64,000 nt of DNA, taken from positions 1,054,001 to 1,118,000 of the forward strand of contig NZ_CP086068.1 of assembly GCF_020783335.1 (NCBI RefSeq), written 5' to 3'. Positions within the stretch are counted from its first letter, which is position 1; each line of letters begins with the position of its first letter. A program made the translations under genes and the position numbers. The DNA comes from Mucilaginibacter daejeonensis (GTDB lineage: Bacteria; Bacteroidota; Bacteroidia; Sphingobacteriales; Sphingobacteriaceae). Below are positions 42,811 to 52,707 of the stretch, one piece after another. A model generated the notes under the pieces. The model did not search any database and was not told the origin of the DNA. It saw nothing but the letters and a program-made list of their open reading frames with translations.

Positions 42811-44197
42811 GGAAGCAAAGCTCTTAGAGAAATTAGAGAACTGGCAGGATATGTCGACAAGGTCGGCAAAAATGGTGATGACCGTGAACGGTGCACGCCG
42901 GTTCGGCCGCATATTGATCGGGGTTTTGATCGGCATACTGATCATTTTGATGCTGCCTTGGAGGCAGACCATCCCCGGCCGTGGAACAGTGACCGCCTTA
43001 AGACCTGAGGATCGCCCGCAAACGGTGCAGAACCAGATCGGTGGCCGTATCGAGAAATGGGCCGTGCGCGAAGGACAGGAAGTCAAAAGGGGTGATACTA
43101 TATTGGTAATATCAGAGACAAGCCAATCATACTTTGACCCTGAACTGCCTATCCGTTTAAAGGAACAGCTTGATGCCAAAAAAGGCAGCGAACAAGCCAA
43201 CGCACGTAAGATCGAGGCTACTAACGCCCAGATAGCCGCGTTGACAAATGGTTTGCGTTTCCAGCTTAGCGCGGCGGAGAACAAAGTTAAACAGGCACAG
43301 AACTATGTGGACATTGACCAGGCCGACCTGGTAGCCGTACAGAACTTTTACGATGTAAGTAAAGCACGTTTAGAGCGTTACGAAGCCGGTTACCGTAACG
43401 GGTTGTTCTCCCTAACAGATATCGAATCGCGCAGGTTAAAGTTGCAGGAAGACAGGGCCAAGGTGATCAGCCAACAGAACAAGCTGAACAACTCGAAGCA
43501 AAATTTGCTGAACGCCCGCATCGACCTGGATAACATTAAAGCCAAATACCAGGAAACGCTTGCCAAGGCACAGTCTGATCTGGGGTCGGCCATATCCAGC
43601 CGCGCTGGCGTACAGGGCGAGATCGCCAAACTGCGTAACGACATCGCCAATATCGATGTGCGCCGTGGATTATACGTTGTACGTGCCCCGCAAAGCGGCT
43701 TCGTTGTCAAAACGTTGAAGGCCGGTATAGGCGAGAACATCAAAGAGGGCGAATCTATCGCTACGCTGCAACCAAAGAATCCGCAGGTCGCTGCCGAGAT
43801 CTATGTAAGCGCTATGGACGTGCCCCTGATCCTGGATACCAGCGATGTAAGGTTACAATTTGAAGGTTGGCCTTCTATTCAATTCTCAGGCTGGCCATCG
43901 GTAGCCGTGGGAACATTTGCCGGTAAGGTATTCTCCATAGACAAGGTGAGCAGTTCGGGTGGTAAGTACCGTTTGCTGGTGAAACAGGCTAACCCTGTAC
44001 CTAAGAACGATGAGCCATGGCCACCGCAACTGCGTCAGGGCTCGGGTGTTTACGGCCGCGTGATCCTACGCTCGGTACCGGTATGGTATGAGATCTGGCG
44101 ACAGCTGAACGGTTTTCCGCCAAGCCTGGAGAAAGAACCCGATGCTGAAAAAGTAAAGGAGAAGGACAAAGAGTCGAAAAGTGATAAAGAAAAGTAA
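42803..44197 (+). CDS. HlyD-family periplasmic adaptor
   Basis: The 464-residue membrane-fusion protein has a cytoplasmic N-terminus, one TM helix (about 35-55), a biotinyl-lipoyl-like half (GRGTVTALRPEDRPQTVQNQIGGRIEKW cut by conserved glycines), a long coiled-coil hairpin (about 115-290), the second lipoyl half (VRAPQSGFVVKTLKAGIGENIKEG) and a beta-barrel, ending in a charged EKEKDKESKSDKEK-like tail. It bridges the ABC membrane protein and the TolC-type channel encoded on either side. The overlap with the ABC gene indicates coupled translation. Confidence 0.92.
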   Translation: MNKEAKLLEKLENWQDMSTRSAKMVMTVNGARRFGRILIGVLIGILIILMLPWRQTIPGRGTVTALRPEDRPQTVQNQIGGRIEKWAVREGQEVKRGDTILVISETSQSYFDPELPIRLKEQLDAKKGSEQANARKIEATNAQIAALTNGLRFQLSAAENKVKQAQNYVDIDQADLVAVQNFYDVSKARLERYEAGYRNGLFSLTDIESRRLKLQEDRAKVISQQNKLNNSKQNLLNARIDLDNIKAKYQETLAKAQSDLGSAISSRAGVQGEIAKLRNDIANIDVRRGLYVVRAPQSGFVVKTLKAGIGENIKEGESIATLQPKNPQVAAEIYVSAMDVPLILDTSDVRLQFEGWPSIQFSGWPSVAVGTFAGKVFSIDKVSSSGGKYRLLVKQANPVPKNDEPWPPQLRQGSGVYGRVILRSVPVWYEIWRQLNGFPPSLEKEPDAEKVKEKDKESKSDKEK

Positions 44198-44211
44198 GGA
44201 CACAGCAGTAT

Positions 44212-45678
44212 ATGAAGATACAACAGATAAAGTATTGCGTAGCTGTGTTGTTTTGGTTGATCTTATTTTGCACCACGGCAACGCGCGCGCAAAACCAAAT
44301 AAAAGCCGATACTGGTAAAGTATTCTCCATTAATGATCTGCAAGTGATGGTATTCAGATATCATCCGATCATTAAGCAGGCCGCATTACTGACCGATGCG
44401 GCACGGGCCAATGTATTGCAGTCGTTGGGGTATTTTGACCCTAACTTAAAGGCCGGATTTGCCCGCAAAGCGTTTGGCGGTACAGATTATTATAACGATT
44501 GGACCAGCGAACTGAAAGTGCCTTTATGGCTGGCCGGTGCCGACCTTAAAGTAGGCTACGATCGCAACGTGGGTACATATACTAATCCGCAGACCACCAC
44601 CGGCACATCGGGCCTTAGTGGTGTAGGGTTGAGCATACCACTCGGCCAGGGCCTGATCATTGATGCTCGCAGGAACACGTTGAGGCAGTCGAGGATCATG
44701 GTGCGCTATGCCGAGGCCGAAAGGGTGAAGCAGATCAACGCCACCTGGTACGAGATAGCCAAAGACTACTGGAACTGGTACTACACCTACCGACAGTACG
44801 TACTTAACCGCGAGGGTGTCGACCTGGCGCAGCAGCGTTTCAACGCCGTAAGCAAGCAGACCATCATTGGCGACAAGGCCCCGATCGATTCGGTAGAGGC
44901 CTACGTGACCGTTCAGGAACGGCAGATCCAACTGGAAAAGAACAGGATCGAGTTACAGAACGCCCGGCTGGTTCTTTCCAACCATTTATGGAACGAGCAG
45001 GGCAATCCCCTCGAACTTCCGGAAGATGCCATACCTCAACGCCTGAACGGCATGGTAGATCATGTGGCCAAGAACGTGTTGGATACCCTGGTAGGGCAGG
45101 CCGCTCAGCAACACCCCGAACTGGTGAAGCTGCGCACCAAAGGCGCCCAGTTGGATGTAGAGCGTTTATATAGGCAGGAAATGCTCAAGCCCAAGATCAA
45201 CGTGAGTGGTACGCTGATATCGAACCGGCGCGACTTTAACGGTTACGTGAGCGATAAGTACGATTTCAATTGGAACAATAACAAGGTAGGTCTCGAGTTC
45301 GCCTTCCCATTGTTCCTGCGTGCTGAGCGTGGTAAGTTGCGCGAGGTAAAGATCAAACAGCTGGAGCTTGACCTGGACATTAAACAGTCGGGCCGCGAGA
45401 TCCGCAACAACATCCTGACCTCGTACAATGATCTTCAGGCGTATGAGAAACAGTTGTCGATCCAAACGCAGAGCGTGAATAATCAGAACCTGCTACTTCA
45501 GGGTGAGAATCAGAAATTCAGCCTGGGTGAAAGTACCCTGTTCCTCATCAACAGCCGCGAGACCAAACTTATTGATATGCGTATCAAACTAGAAAGCATG
45601 ATATCGGGTTATCAAAAGACACTGGCCGAGTTATACTACAAAGCTGGTACGCGTCAGGCTTTAGCGGGCCAAAATTAG
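44212..45678 (+). CDS. TolC-family outer-membrane efflux protein
   Basis: This 488-residue protein has a signal peptide (cleavage after about TRAQ, residue 27) and the long helical repeats of TolC, with the typical DLQVMVFRYHPIIKQAALLTDAARANVLQ start, paired LE-rich helices, and the ending GESTLFLINSRETKLIDMRIKLESM..YQKTLAELYYKAG. It supplies the outer-membrane duct for the ABC-TMD/HlyD pair. It is the last gene of the operon, 14 bp after the HlyD gene. Confidence 0.93.
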   Translation: MKIQQIKYCVAVLFWLILFCTTATRAQNQIKADTGKVFSINDLQVMVFRYHPIIKQAALLTDAARANVLQSLGYFDPNLKAGFARKAFGGTDYYNDWTSELKVPLWLAGADLKVGYDRNVGTYTNPQTTTGTSGLSGVGLSIPLGQGLIIDARRNTLRQSRIMVRYAEAERVKQINATWYEIAKDYWNWYYTYRQYVLNREGVDLAQQRFNAVSKQTIIGDKAPIDSVEAYVTVQERQIQLEKNRIELQNARLVLSNHLWNEQGNPLELPEDAIPQRLNGMVDHVAKNVLDTLVGQAAQQHPELVKLRTKGAQLDVERLYRQEMLKPKINVSGTLISNRRDFNGYVSDKYDFNWNNNKVGLEFAFPLFLRAERGKLREVKIKQLELDLDIKQSGREIRNNILTSYNDLQAYEKQLSIQTQSVNNQNLLLQGENQKFSLGESTLFLINSRETKLIDMRIKLESMISGYQKTLAELYYKAGTRQALAGQN

Positions 45679-45697
45679 TATCTGACGTAACGATCAC

Positions 45698-45705
45698 TAT
45701 ATTTG
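45698..45705 (+). promoter_or_regulatory. -7 box of the carbonic anhydrase gene
   Basis: TATATTTG matches TAnnTTTG, 23 bp before the ATG, so the gene is transcribed separately from the export operon. Confidence 0.6.
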
Positions 45706-45728
45706 CGCACATCATTTATTAGAATATC

Positions 45729-46397
45729 ATGAGTAAACAAGCCAGTTTAGCTATTCACGATACCAGCCACATCACTTACGAAAGTTTGTTGGAAGGTAAC
45801 GAAAAGTTCATTGAGGAGGCTTTAAGCGAAGATCCTCAGTTCTTCCAAAAGCTTGCTAATGGCCAAAAGCCACCGGTGCTTTGGATAGGTTGCGCTGATA
45901 GCCGTGTGCCTGCCGATAGGATCACCCGCACTAATCCGGGCGAGATATTCGTTCATCGCAATATCGCCAACGTAGTGGTGCATACCGATCTTAACCTGTT
46001 ATCGGTGCTCGATTATGCCGTTAACGTGCTTAAAGTTAAACACGTGATCGTGGTAGGTCATTACGGTTGTGGTGGTGTGCAGGCCGCAATGGGTAACAAG
46101 CAGTTCGGCCTGATCGATAACTGGTTGCGCAACATTAAAGATGTTTACAGCAAACATGCCGAGGAATTAAAAAGCATCACCGATGAGAAACAGAAGTTCG
46201 ACCGTATGGTGGAGCTTAATGTGATCGAAGGGGTGAACAACCTTTGCAAGACCACCATCGTACAGGGTGCATGGGCCGAGGGTCAGGAGCTGCAGGTACA
46301 TGGTTGGGTATACGCGCTTGATAGTGGCAAGATCACCGACCTAAAGGTAGATGCTGCCGATCCATCACGTATGGATAGCGTTTACAAGTTCGAATAA
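45729..46397 (+). CDS. Beta-carbonic anhydrase
   Basis: The 222-residue zinc enzyme interconverts CO2 and bicarbonate in the cytoplasm. Zinc ligands C55, H111 and C114 (WIGCADSRVP and GHYGCGGV), with the catalytic D57-R59 dyad, are all present. Length is typical. It has its own -7 box and a terminator. Confidence 0.96.
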   Translation: MSKQASLAIHDTSHITYESLLEGNEKFIEEALSEDPQFFQKLANGQKPPVLWIGCADSRVPADRITRTNPGEIFVHRNIANVVVHTDLNLLSVLDYAVNVLKVKHVIVVGHYGCGGVQAAMGNKQFGLIDNWLRNIKDVYSKHAEELKSITDEKQKFDRMVELNVIEGVNNLCKTTIVQGAWAEGQELQVHGWVYALDSGKITDLKVDAADPSRMDSVYKFE

Positions 46398-46416
46398 CTG
46401 GTGCGAAACGCACTTG

Positions 46417-46445
46417 AAAAGCAGGCCAATATTGGCCTGCTTTTT
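46417..46445 (+). terminator. Carbonic anhydrase terminator
   Basis: A perfect palindrome (AAAAGCAGGCCAAT / ATTGGCCTGCTTTT) followed by a T-run, 20 bp after the stop. Confidence 0.9.
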
Positions 46446-46461
46446 TTATGGGATATTATCG

Positions 46462-46469
46462 TATCTTTG
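46462..46469 (+). promoter_or_regulatory. -7 box of the RNA helicase gene
   Basis: TATCTTTG matches TAnnTTTG, 94 bp before the ATG, implying a leader of about 85-90 nt, long for this window. Confidence 0.6.
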
Positions 46470-46563
46470 TAGCAGACACCGACTTAATCTATTCAGCGGT
46501 CGTCCACCAACTCATCATGACACTGTACCATCTGTACAGCTTTACAAATACGATACTCATTAA

Positions 46564-47862
46564 ATGTTATTTTCAGAATTAAATTTGATCGGGCCTATCC
46601 TTAAAGCGCTTGAAACTGAAGGATATACTCAGCCCACCCCTATACAACAGCAGGCCATTCCCATCGTGCTGCAACGCAAAGACCTTTTAGGTTGCGCGCA
46701 AACCGGTACCGGTAAAACGGCCGCCTTCTCGATCCCCTTGTTGCAGATCCTTTACCAGGAGCGTAGCCAGCATAAAGAGCAAAAGACCATCAAGGCGTTG
46801 ATCCTTACACCTACCCGCGAGCTGGCCATCCAGATCGACGAGAGCCTGGAAGCCTACGGCCGTAACACCGGCCTGAAGCATATGGTGATCTTTGGCGGTG
46901 TATCACAAAACCCACAGGTCGACGCCCTGAGACGCGGCATCGACATTCTGGTAGCCACTCCAGGTCGTTTGCTCGACCTGATGAACCAGGGCTACATCAA
47001 GCTTGATCATATCAAGTTCCTGGTGTTGGACGAGGCCGACCGCATGCTGGACATGGGTTTTGTGCACGATGTGAAACGCATTATTGCCAAGGTGCCGGTG
47101 AAACGCCAAACGTTATTCTTTTCGGCCACCATGCCTAAAGAGATCCAGCAACTGGCCGATACCATTTTGAACAAGCCCGAAAAGGTAGAGGTAACGCCGG
47201 TGTCATCAACCGCCGACACTATCCAGCAAGAAGTATATTTTGTTGACAAAAACGACAAAAAAGCACTTTTAGCACACATTCTTCAAGATAAGACCATCGA
47301 AACGGTACTGGTATTCACCCGTACCAAGCATGGTGCCGATAAAGTGGTAAAAGATCTGAGCCGCGCCGGTATCACCGCCGAAGCCATCCACGGTAACAAA
47401 TCCCAGAACGCCCGCCAGCGTGCGCTAAGCAACTTTAAGGACCGCACCACCCGCGTATTGGTAGCCACCGACATCGCTGCCCGCGGTATCGACGTGGATG
47501 ATCTGACCCACGTGATCAACTTCGAATTGCCTAACATCCCTGAAACGTATGTACACCGCATTGGCCGTACCGGCAGGGCAGGAGCAAGCGGTATAGCTTA
47601 CTCGTTCTGCGATCAAGAGGAAAAGGAATACCTGAAAGATATCCATAAGCTGATAGCCAAGACCATCCCGGTGAACGAGGCTCATCCTTACCCGATGAAA
47701 CAGTTGACCGATGTAGAGCGTTTACGTGAAGAATTGAAAGGCAAACCTGCCGGTCAGCAACAAGGCAACCGTTCGGGCGGTGGGCATCGCAACGGCAAAC
47801 GCCGCAGTGGTAACGGCAACAGCCGTGGCGGTAACCGTGGCAGGGCTACGGCAAAAAGTTAA
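46564..47862 (+). CDS. rhlE: DEAD-box RNA helicase, RhlE type
   Basis: This 432-residue helicase has the Q motif ([14 protein letters not shown]), Walker [31 protein letters not shown] ([11 protein letters not shown]), SAT, and the C-terminal RecA motifs [12 protein letters not shown] and [10 protein letters not shown]. The tail from about residue 395 is rich in Gly, Arg, Asn and Ser, an RNA-binding extension. It likely remodels RNA in ribosome assembly or decay. The long leader suggests post-transcriptional or cold control. Confidence 0.95.
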   Translation: MLFSELNLIGPILKALETEGYTQPTPIQQQAIPIVLQRKDLLGCAQTGTGKTAAFSIPLLQILYQERSQHKEQKTIKALILTPTRELAIQIDESLEAYGRNTGLKHMVIFGGVSQNPQVDALRRGIDILVATPGRLLDLMNQGYIKLDHIKFLVLDEADRMLDMGFVHDVKRIIAKVPVKRQTLFFSATMPKEIQQLADTILNKPEKVEVTPVSSTADTIQQEVYFVDKNDKKALLAHILQDKTIETVLVFTRTKHGADKVVKDLSRAGITAEAIHGNKSQNARQRALSNFKDRTTRVLVATDIAARGIDVDDLTHVINFELPNIPETYVHRIGRTGRAGASGIAYSFCDQEEKEYLKDIHKLIAKTIPVNEAHPYPMKQLTDVERLREELKGKPAGQQQGNRSGGGHRNGKRRSGNGNSRGGNRGRATAKS

Positions 47863-47904
47863 GATAAGGTATTGACCAATTGCGTTTTAAGCTATAGATT
47901 TATC

Positions 47905-48231
47905 ATGAATTTCAAGCCGAACTTTGATATGAAACGTTTGTTGGACCTCGTACGGAATAAGTTCTTCCTCGTGACCGTCGTATTTGTAGTATGGATGCTG
48001 TTTTTTGACAAGAACGACCTTTACACGCAGTACGAACACAGGCAACAACTGGCCAAGCTGGAGCAGGAGCGCGACTTTTACACCAAAGAGACCGCCAAGG
48101 TGGCCAAGGACCTTGACGAACTCAGTTCCAACCCGGCCAAACTGGAGAAATTTGCCCGCGAAAAGTACCTGATGAAAAAAGCCAACGAAGACGTTTTTGT
48201 GATCGTTAAGAAGAGCAAAGACAAAGAATAA
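47905..48231 (+). CDS. DivIC/FtsB-like septum formation protein
   Basis: The 108-residue bitopic protein (counted from the ATG at 47905) has one TM helix (about 22-38, FFLVTVVFVVWMLFF), then a coiled coil (about 45-85, YTQYEHRQQLAKLEQERDFY...) and the FtsB/DivIC end motif NPAKLEKFAREKYLMKKANEDVFVI. It is expected to bind FtsL and FtsQ of the dcw cluster. Starts at 47872 and 47929 are also possible. It lies 42 bp after rhlE and may be co-transcribed. Confidence 0.9.
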   Translation: MNFKPNFDMKRLLDLVRNKFFLVTVVFVVWMLFFDKNDLYTQYEHRQQLAKLEQERDFYTKETAKVAKDLDELSSNPAKLEKFAREKYLMKKANEDVFVIVKKSKDKE

Positions 48232-48248
48232 AAACATCAGAATATAAG

Positions 48249-48280
48249 AAAGGCCGCGTGATCATCTCATGCGGCCTTTT
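48249..48280 (+). terminator. Terminator after the DivIC-like gene
   Basis: A GC-rich stem (AAGGCCGC pairing GCGGCCTT, extended by TGA/TCA past a mismatch) followed by six T. Confidence 0.85.
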
Positions 48281-48301
48281 TTGTTTGATAAGCATGGCTG
48301 T

Positions 48302-50677
48302 TTACCTCAGCAACGTGATCTGTCCTTGCTGGTTAGCACGTTTGCCGTTGTTGTCTATATAGGTGCTCACCCAGTAATATACGCCCACCGGCATCGGCTT
48401 GCCCTGGTACTGGCCATCCCAGCCAAATTTGATATCCTTTGAAACGAATAGCTGTGAACCATTCCGATTGAAGATGCTAAGCTGATATTGCGTGGCCCGG
48501 CTATCCTGATTAGGCCTGAACATGTCATTCATGCCATCTCCATTAGGGGTAAAGGCGTTGGGGAATGTGAGCGGATGGCATGGCTGCAGGTTCAGCTTCA
48601 CGGTCAGTTCGTTAGCTATACAACCATCTTTTTTCAAGATACGAAAGTAATAGCTTCCCGGTATCAGGTCAGTAAAGGTATGCTCATATGAATAGGTATG
48701 ACCTTTATATTCAATGTCATACAAGGCTGGATCAGTAGTTACTGCCACCCGTATACTACCCAGCAGATCACAAACAGGGTCAACGGTCGATACAAAGTAT
48801 TTAGGCCTGAGCAGGTCATAATCGGGCACTTCAAGTTCGATCTCTTTTGGTGTGTTACCGCCCGAAGCGGTCACTTTCACCAAATACTTGCCCGGTGCAA
48901 GCATATCAAAACGACCGGTGCTGTTAGGGCTACCTCCGTTCAGGTAATAGGTGTACTGTTCAGGTATTGGCCGACCGGTCACCTGGATCACACCTTTACC
49001 TAAAACATTACATTCCTGGTTAACGCTGGTGCTTTCTACCTCAATGATACAAGGTTGGTAAGTGAGATCTACAGATACCGAATCGAGTACGCAGCCCGAT
49101 GGTTTATAGATCACAAAATCATGCTTGCCTGCGGTAAGGTAGTCGAATGCCTTACTGAACGGATACAGAACTCCATCATATTTGACCTGATAGCCGGCAG
49201 AACTCACCGGTATGGTAAAGTTAACAACACCTTTATCGGCACAGTAGGGGTCGGTGCTTTTGGTGGTCAAAGCTGGCTCAGTAAGCGTATAGTCAGGTAT
49301 CACCGCTACCAGGTCCTTCTGGTCTTCTGATGAGGTGATCCTAATGTTGTAAGTGCCCGGCTTTAACGCGCTGAAAACTCCGGTGGTATTGCTTTGCGTG
49401 CCATTAAGCGTGTAGGTGTACAGATCAAAATGCGTATTGGTAAGCACCTTGATATTTCCTTTACGGATCATGGCACATTCCTGCGTGATCTGCATGCCCG
49501 CATATTGGATCTCGCATTTTTTCTTGTCCAGGGTTATGCCTATCGTGTCGACCACGCAACCCGCCAGGTTCACCACATCAAAATGGTAGTGGCCCGGTGT
49601 AAGCAGGTCATACTTGCGGTTAAGGTCAAAAAGCTGACTGCCCTGCTTTACCTTAAAGTTATCATCAGGAGTGGCGGTCATGGTGATGCTACCCGGTTGC
49701 GAGCAGGTAGGATCCACCTTTACAGTGGTGATGGTCGGTTTTAACACGGTGAATTTTGAGACGGTAAAGGTCGTATCCTTTTTTTGTGTGGGCGATGTCA
49801 CACTGATCGCATAGGTGCCAGGGTCGAGTCCAGTGAATACGCCTGTGGTATTGGTCACGCCGTTCAGCGTATATTTATAATCGATCAGCGCATTCTCACA
49901 GATCACCTGTACGGTGCCTTTACCAATAAAAGGACAATCGGCCGATTGCTTGATCTGATCGATCTTCATCTCGGCCACACCACCACTTTCTACGTCACTT
50001 GCCGCATCGGCTACACTAAAAGGCAGGTTGAACGCGGTACTCACCACTTTGTCATTTTCCAGGTCAAGCTCCAGTACCCGGGTACCCGAACTTATATTAT
50101 CAAATGCATATATCTTATTCTCGGTACTGCTGTAAGCTATGCTGGCCATACCGAACAAAGAGCCCGACACTGGGATAGCTAACTTGCTCTTGCTTAGGTC
50201 AGTGATGTCAATGCGTGCTATACCACCGTTAAGCGAAGCCATGTATAACAAGCCTTTATAGAATACCATGTCTCCTGAGGTGGTAAAGTTGATCCTGCCA
50301 AGGTTAGTGCTTGTTTTACCCACAGGGTCGATCTTGTACAACTGGTAATTGGATTCGAGATAAAGCATGCCATCCGTGTTAACCGTGAGGCCGGCTGATG
50401 AAGGCACGTTCATGACGAACTGGCAATTAGTAACGGAGTTGCCGATCAGGTCGCCTTTATAAAGACCAAAGCCGTTGCTGTAATACATGACCTTTTTATA
50501 TACAGCAATGGTGTACAGCCCGGCCAAGTTGCAAGTAGCAAGATCTTGCACTTTATAGGTGCTGGGTCCCGTAACGGTGACCCGTTTGATCAGTGATCCA
50601 GAGGTGGTATAAAATTGTTGGGCGAATGACCGAGCTGTTGACAACACGATCAGTAAACATAATAATAGCGGTCTCAT
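48302..50677 (-). CDS. T9SS type-B cargo protein with three internal repeats
   Basis: The 791-residue protein has a signal peptide (about 1-19, ending SFAQ), an N-terminal beta-propeller-like region (about 20-235), three successive ~150-residue Cys-containing modules (about 240-390, 390-545, 545-700), and a C-terminal gliding-motility-associated/CHU_C domain (about 705-791) starting FPNAFTPNGDGMNDMF and including GWDGQYQGKPMPVGVYYW. The last is the type-B T9SS sorting signal, so it should be exported through the GldKLMN machinery (encoded at 60753 onward) and displayed or released at the surface. Adhesive function is likely but unproven. Confidence 0.92.
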   Translation of the reverse strand: MRPLLLCLLIVLSTARSFAQQFYTTSGSLIKRVTVTGPSTYKVQDLATCNLAGLYTIAVYKKVMYYSNGFGLYKGDLIGNSVTNCQFVMNVPSSAGLTVNTDGMLYLESNYQLYKIDPVGKTSTNLGRINFTTSGDMVFYKGLLYMASLNGGIARIDITDLSKSKLAIPVSGSLFGMASIAYSSTENKIYAFDNISSGTRVLELDLENDKVVSTAFNLPFSVADAASDVESGGVAEMKIDQIKQSADCPFIGKGTVQVICENALIDYKYTLNGVTNTTGVFTGLDPGTYAISVTSPTQKKDTTFTVSKFTVLKPTITTVKVDPTCSQPGSITMTATPDDNFKVKQGSQLFDLNRKYDLLTPGHYHFDVVNLAGCVVDTIGITLDKKKCEIQYAGMQITQECAMIRKGNIKVLTNTHFDLYTYTLNGTQSNTTGVFSALKPGTYNIRITSSEDQKDLVAVIPDYTLTEPALTTKSTDPYCADKGVVNFTIPVSSAGYQVKYDGVLYPFSKAFDYLTAGKHDFVIYKPSGCVLDSVSVDLTYQPCIIEVESTSVNQECNVLGKGVIQVTGRPIPEQYTYYLNGGSPNSTGRFDMLAPGKYLVKVTASGGNTPKEIELEVPDYDLLRPKYFVSTVDPVCDLLGSIRVAVTTDPALYDIEYKGHTYSYEHTFTDLIPGSYYFRILKKDGCIANELTVKLNLQPCHPLTFPNAFTPNGDGMNDMFRPNQDSRATQYQLSIFNRNGSQLFVSKDIKFGWDGQYQGKPMPVGVYYWVSTYIDNNGKRANQQGQITLLR

Positions 50678-50748
50678 TAATTAGGATAAGGCCTTTCGGT
50701 AGCTAAAGATAAGCACCAAGAGCCATACCCTAAAATTTATTTTACCCG

Positions 50749-52587
50749 TCAGATCACGCCATGCAGGCTGCCACCGCTTTCGGCCAACTTATCCACTGAT
50801 CTTTCGGTGGATGGATCCTTTTCCAATACCGGAGCATGATGCGGCTTGATACGGGCGTTTATGATCATTGGTCCATGGCAGCCCCAATGCTTATGCTCAA
50901 TAAAACTGTTGATGCCATAAATGTCATGCGATGGATTGCTGCGGGTGAAGGTGACCCATACCAGGTTGTTGATATTTTGAGCAGTGAAGCCGGCATCATC
51001 GCAAAGCACCATTAAAGGCAAGCCATTGAGGTCGGTATCGGCCAAGTAGCTCTCTAAAATGCTGATCGCCTGCACCAGGTCATCGTTGTGTACAAATTTA
51101 GGTATCTCGATCGCCAGCACGCCGGGCATAGCCATCTTGAAGATGTTGAACGGTCGGGGCAGTTCAAAACCCGCTGGTAGTTCGTGCCAAAGGTCACGTT
51201 TTTTTTCACCCGCTGCAGCTATGGCCACCTTGCTGCCGCTGTTAAGTCCGCTGCCGCTGTAATCGAGCGTGTCAATGGTGGTCTTGGTGTAAAAATGCAG
51301 GTCGCGGGTAAGGTCTATGCGTTCCAGTACATGCCGCAAAAAGCCTTCTATGTTATTGATATTTAGTGAAGGGTCATCCTCTTTGGCGGCAATGAACAGA
51401 TATTTGGCCAGGCTTAGCTGATTCTTGCCCAATATGTGATTCGCAATGGTGAGGATCTCTTGCGGGCGGCGTTCTTTTAAGTATGGGGTATAGCGCTCGC
51501 TGCCAATAGCAAATAATAGCGGATGCACGCCCGCGGCGTCTACCGCGTTCACCGCATGCAGTCCGGGTATCTCAGCAGGCAGGGCCGACCCGGTGATCTC
51601 ATGAATGAGCGCTCCAAAACTGGTATCTTCCTGAGGTGGGCGGCCTACCACGGTGAACGACCAAACGGCATCTTTACGATGATAAACGTTATGCACCTTC
51701 ATGAGCGGGAAGGGATGGGTAAGGCTGTAATAGCCCAGGTGGTCACCAAATGGTCCTTCGGGCTTATTATCATGGGGCATTACCGTACCGGTGATCACAA
51801 AGTCGGCATCGGCCGATAAGCAAAAGCCTTCGGCATCGTAAAAATACCGGAAGCGGCGGTTACCCAGTGCGCCGGCAAAGGTCATTTCAGATAATCCTTC
51901 GGGTAAGGGCATCACGGCGGCAACAGGGTGCGATGGTGGACCACCCACAAAAATGCTTACCTTGAGTGGCTGGCCTTTGGCGTTAGCCTTGGTTTGGTGT
52001 ACGCCAATGCCCCTATGCAATTGGTAATGCAGGCCGATCTCGCGGTCGGTCACATATTCATTGCCCGCCAACTGTATACGGTACATACCCAGGTTGGCGT
52101 TCATGATACCAGGTTTGTCGGCATCTTCGGTATATACCTGTGGCATGGTCACAAAAGGGCCGCCATCCATAGGCCAGTTCACGATCTGTGGCAAGGCGCT
52201 GATATGCGTACGTCCAAAGCTGACCGGTGCGCGCTTGCCTACCTTCATGGGCAAAGCCGATAGCGCATTGAGTGCAACGTTAGCATACTTGAACGGGTTC
52301 CTGATCGCACGCATAGGATCGGTCTTGATGTCCACCAAGGTCTTTACCTTTTCCAATGTATCTCTAAAGATAAATTTTGAGCGGTCGAGCGTGCCGAAAA
52401 GGTTGGAGAGCGCCGGGAATTTACTGCCCTTCACGTTCTCGAATAAAATGGCAGGGCCCTCATGCTCGAACACCCGCAAGTGGATGGCCGCCATTTGCAG
52501 GTAAGGGTCTACCTCTTCTTTGATGCGTATAAGGTGTCCGTGTTTTTCGAGGTCGTTAATGCAGGCGCTTAAACTTGGGTATCCCAT
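50749..52587 (-). CDS. UbiD-family prenylated-FMN decarboxylase
   Basis: This 612-residue protein matches UbiD: MGYPSLSACINDLEKHGHLIRIKEEVDPYLQMA opening, the GPAILFENVKG segment, the central LGMYRIQLAGNEYVTDREIGLHYQLHRGIGVH region and EGPFGDHLGYYSLTHPFPLMKVHNVYHRKDAV, where the catalytic Glu/Arg and prFMN-binding residues lie. It probably decarboxylates a polyprenylated aromatic acid in menaquinone synthesis (futalosine-type) or a related step. It is longer than E. coli UbiD (497). No ubiX is next to it. Confidence 0.9.
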   Translation of the reverse strand: MGYPSLSACINDLEKHGHLIRIKEEVDPYLQMAAIHLRVFEHEGPAILFENVKGSKFPALSNLFGTLDRSKFIFRDTLEKVKTLVDIKTDPMRAIRNPFKYANVALNALSALPMKVGKRAPVSFGRTHISALPQIVNWPMDGGPFVTMPQVYTEDADKPGIMNANLGMYRIQLAGNEYVTDREIGLHYQLHRGIGVHQTKANAKGQPLKVSIFVGGPPSHPVAAVMPLPEGLSEMTFAGALGNRRFRYFYDAEGFCLSADADFVITGTVMPHDNKPEGPFGDHLGYYSLTHPFPLMKVHNVYHRKDAVWSFTVVGRPPQEDTSFGALIHEITGSALPAEIPGLHAVNAVDAAGVHPLLFAIGSERYTPYLKERRPQEILTIANHILGKNQLSLAKYLFIAAKEDDPSLNINNIEGFLRHVLERIDLTRDLHFYTKTTIDTLDYSGSGLNSGSKVAIAAAGEKKRDLWHELPAGFELPRPFNIFKMAMPGVLAIEIPKFVHNDDLVQAISILESYLADTDLNGLPLMVLCDDAGFTAQNINNLVWVTFTRSNPSHDIYGINSFIEHKHWGCHGPMIINARIKPHHAPVLEKDPSTERSVDKLAESGGSLHGVI

Positions 52588-52707
52588 TACCGGTATAAAT
52601 AAAATGCGTGGTCAAAATTACTTAAATAATGTTTATACCGCTATTTTGTTGGTTCAGCTGCACATGAAACAATAAAGTGATATTTTAGACGGTTCAACAT
52701 ATATACT

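Noticed and set aside
42790..42820. Frameshift that would have removed the ABC ATPase domain
   Set aside because: No Walker A, signature or Walker B sequence is found in any frame downstream; the next gene starts at once with a normal HlyD sequence.
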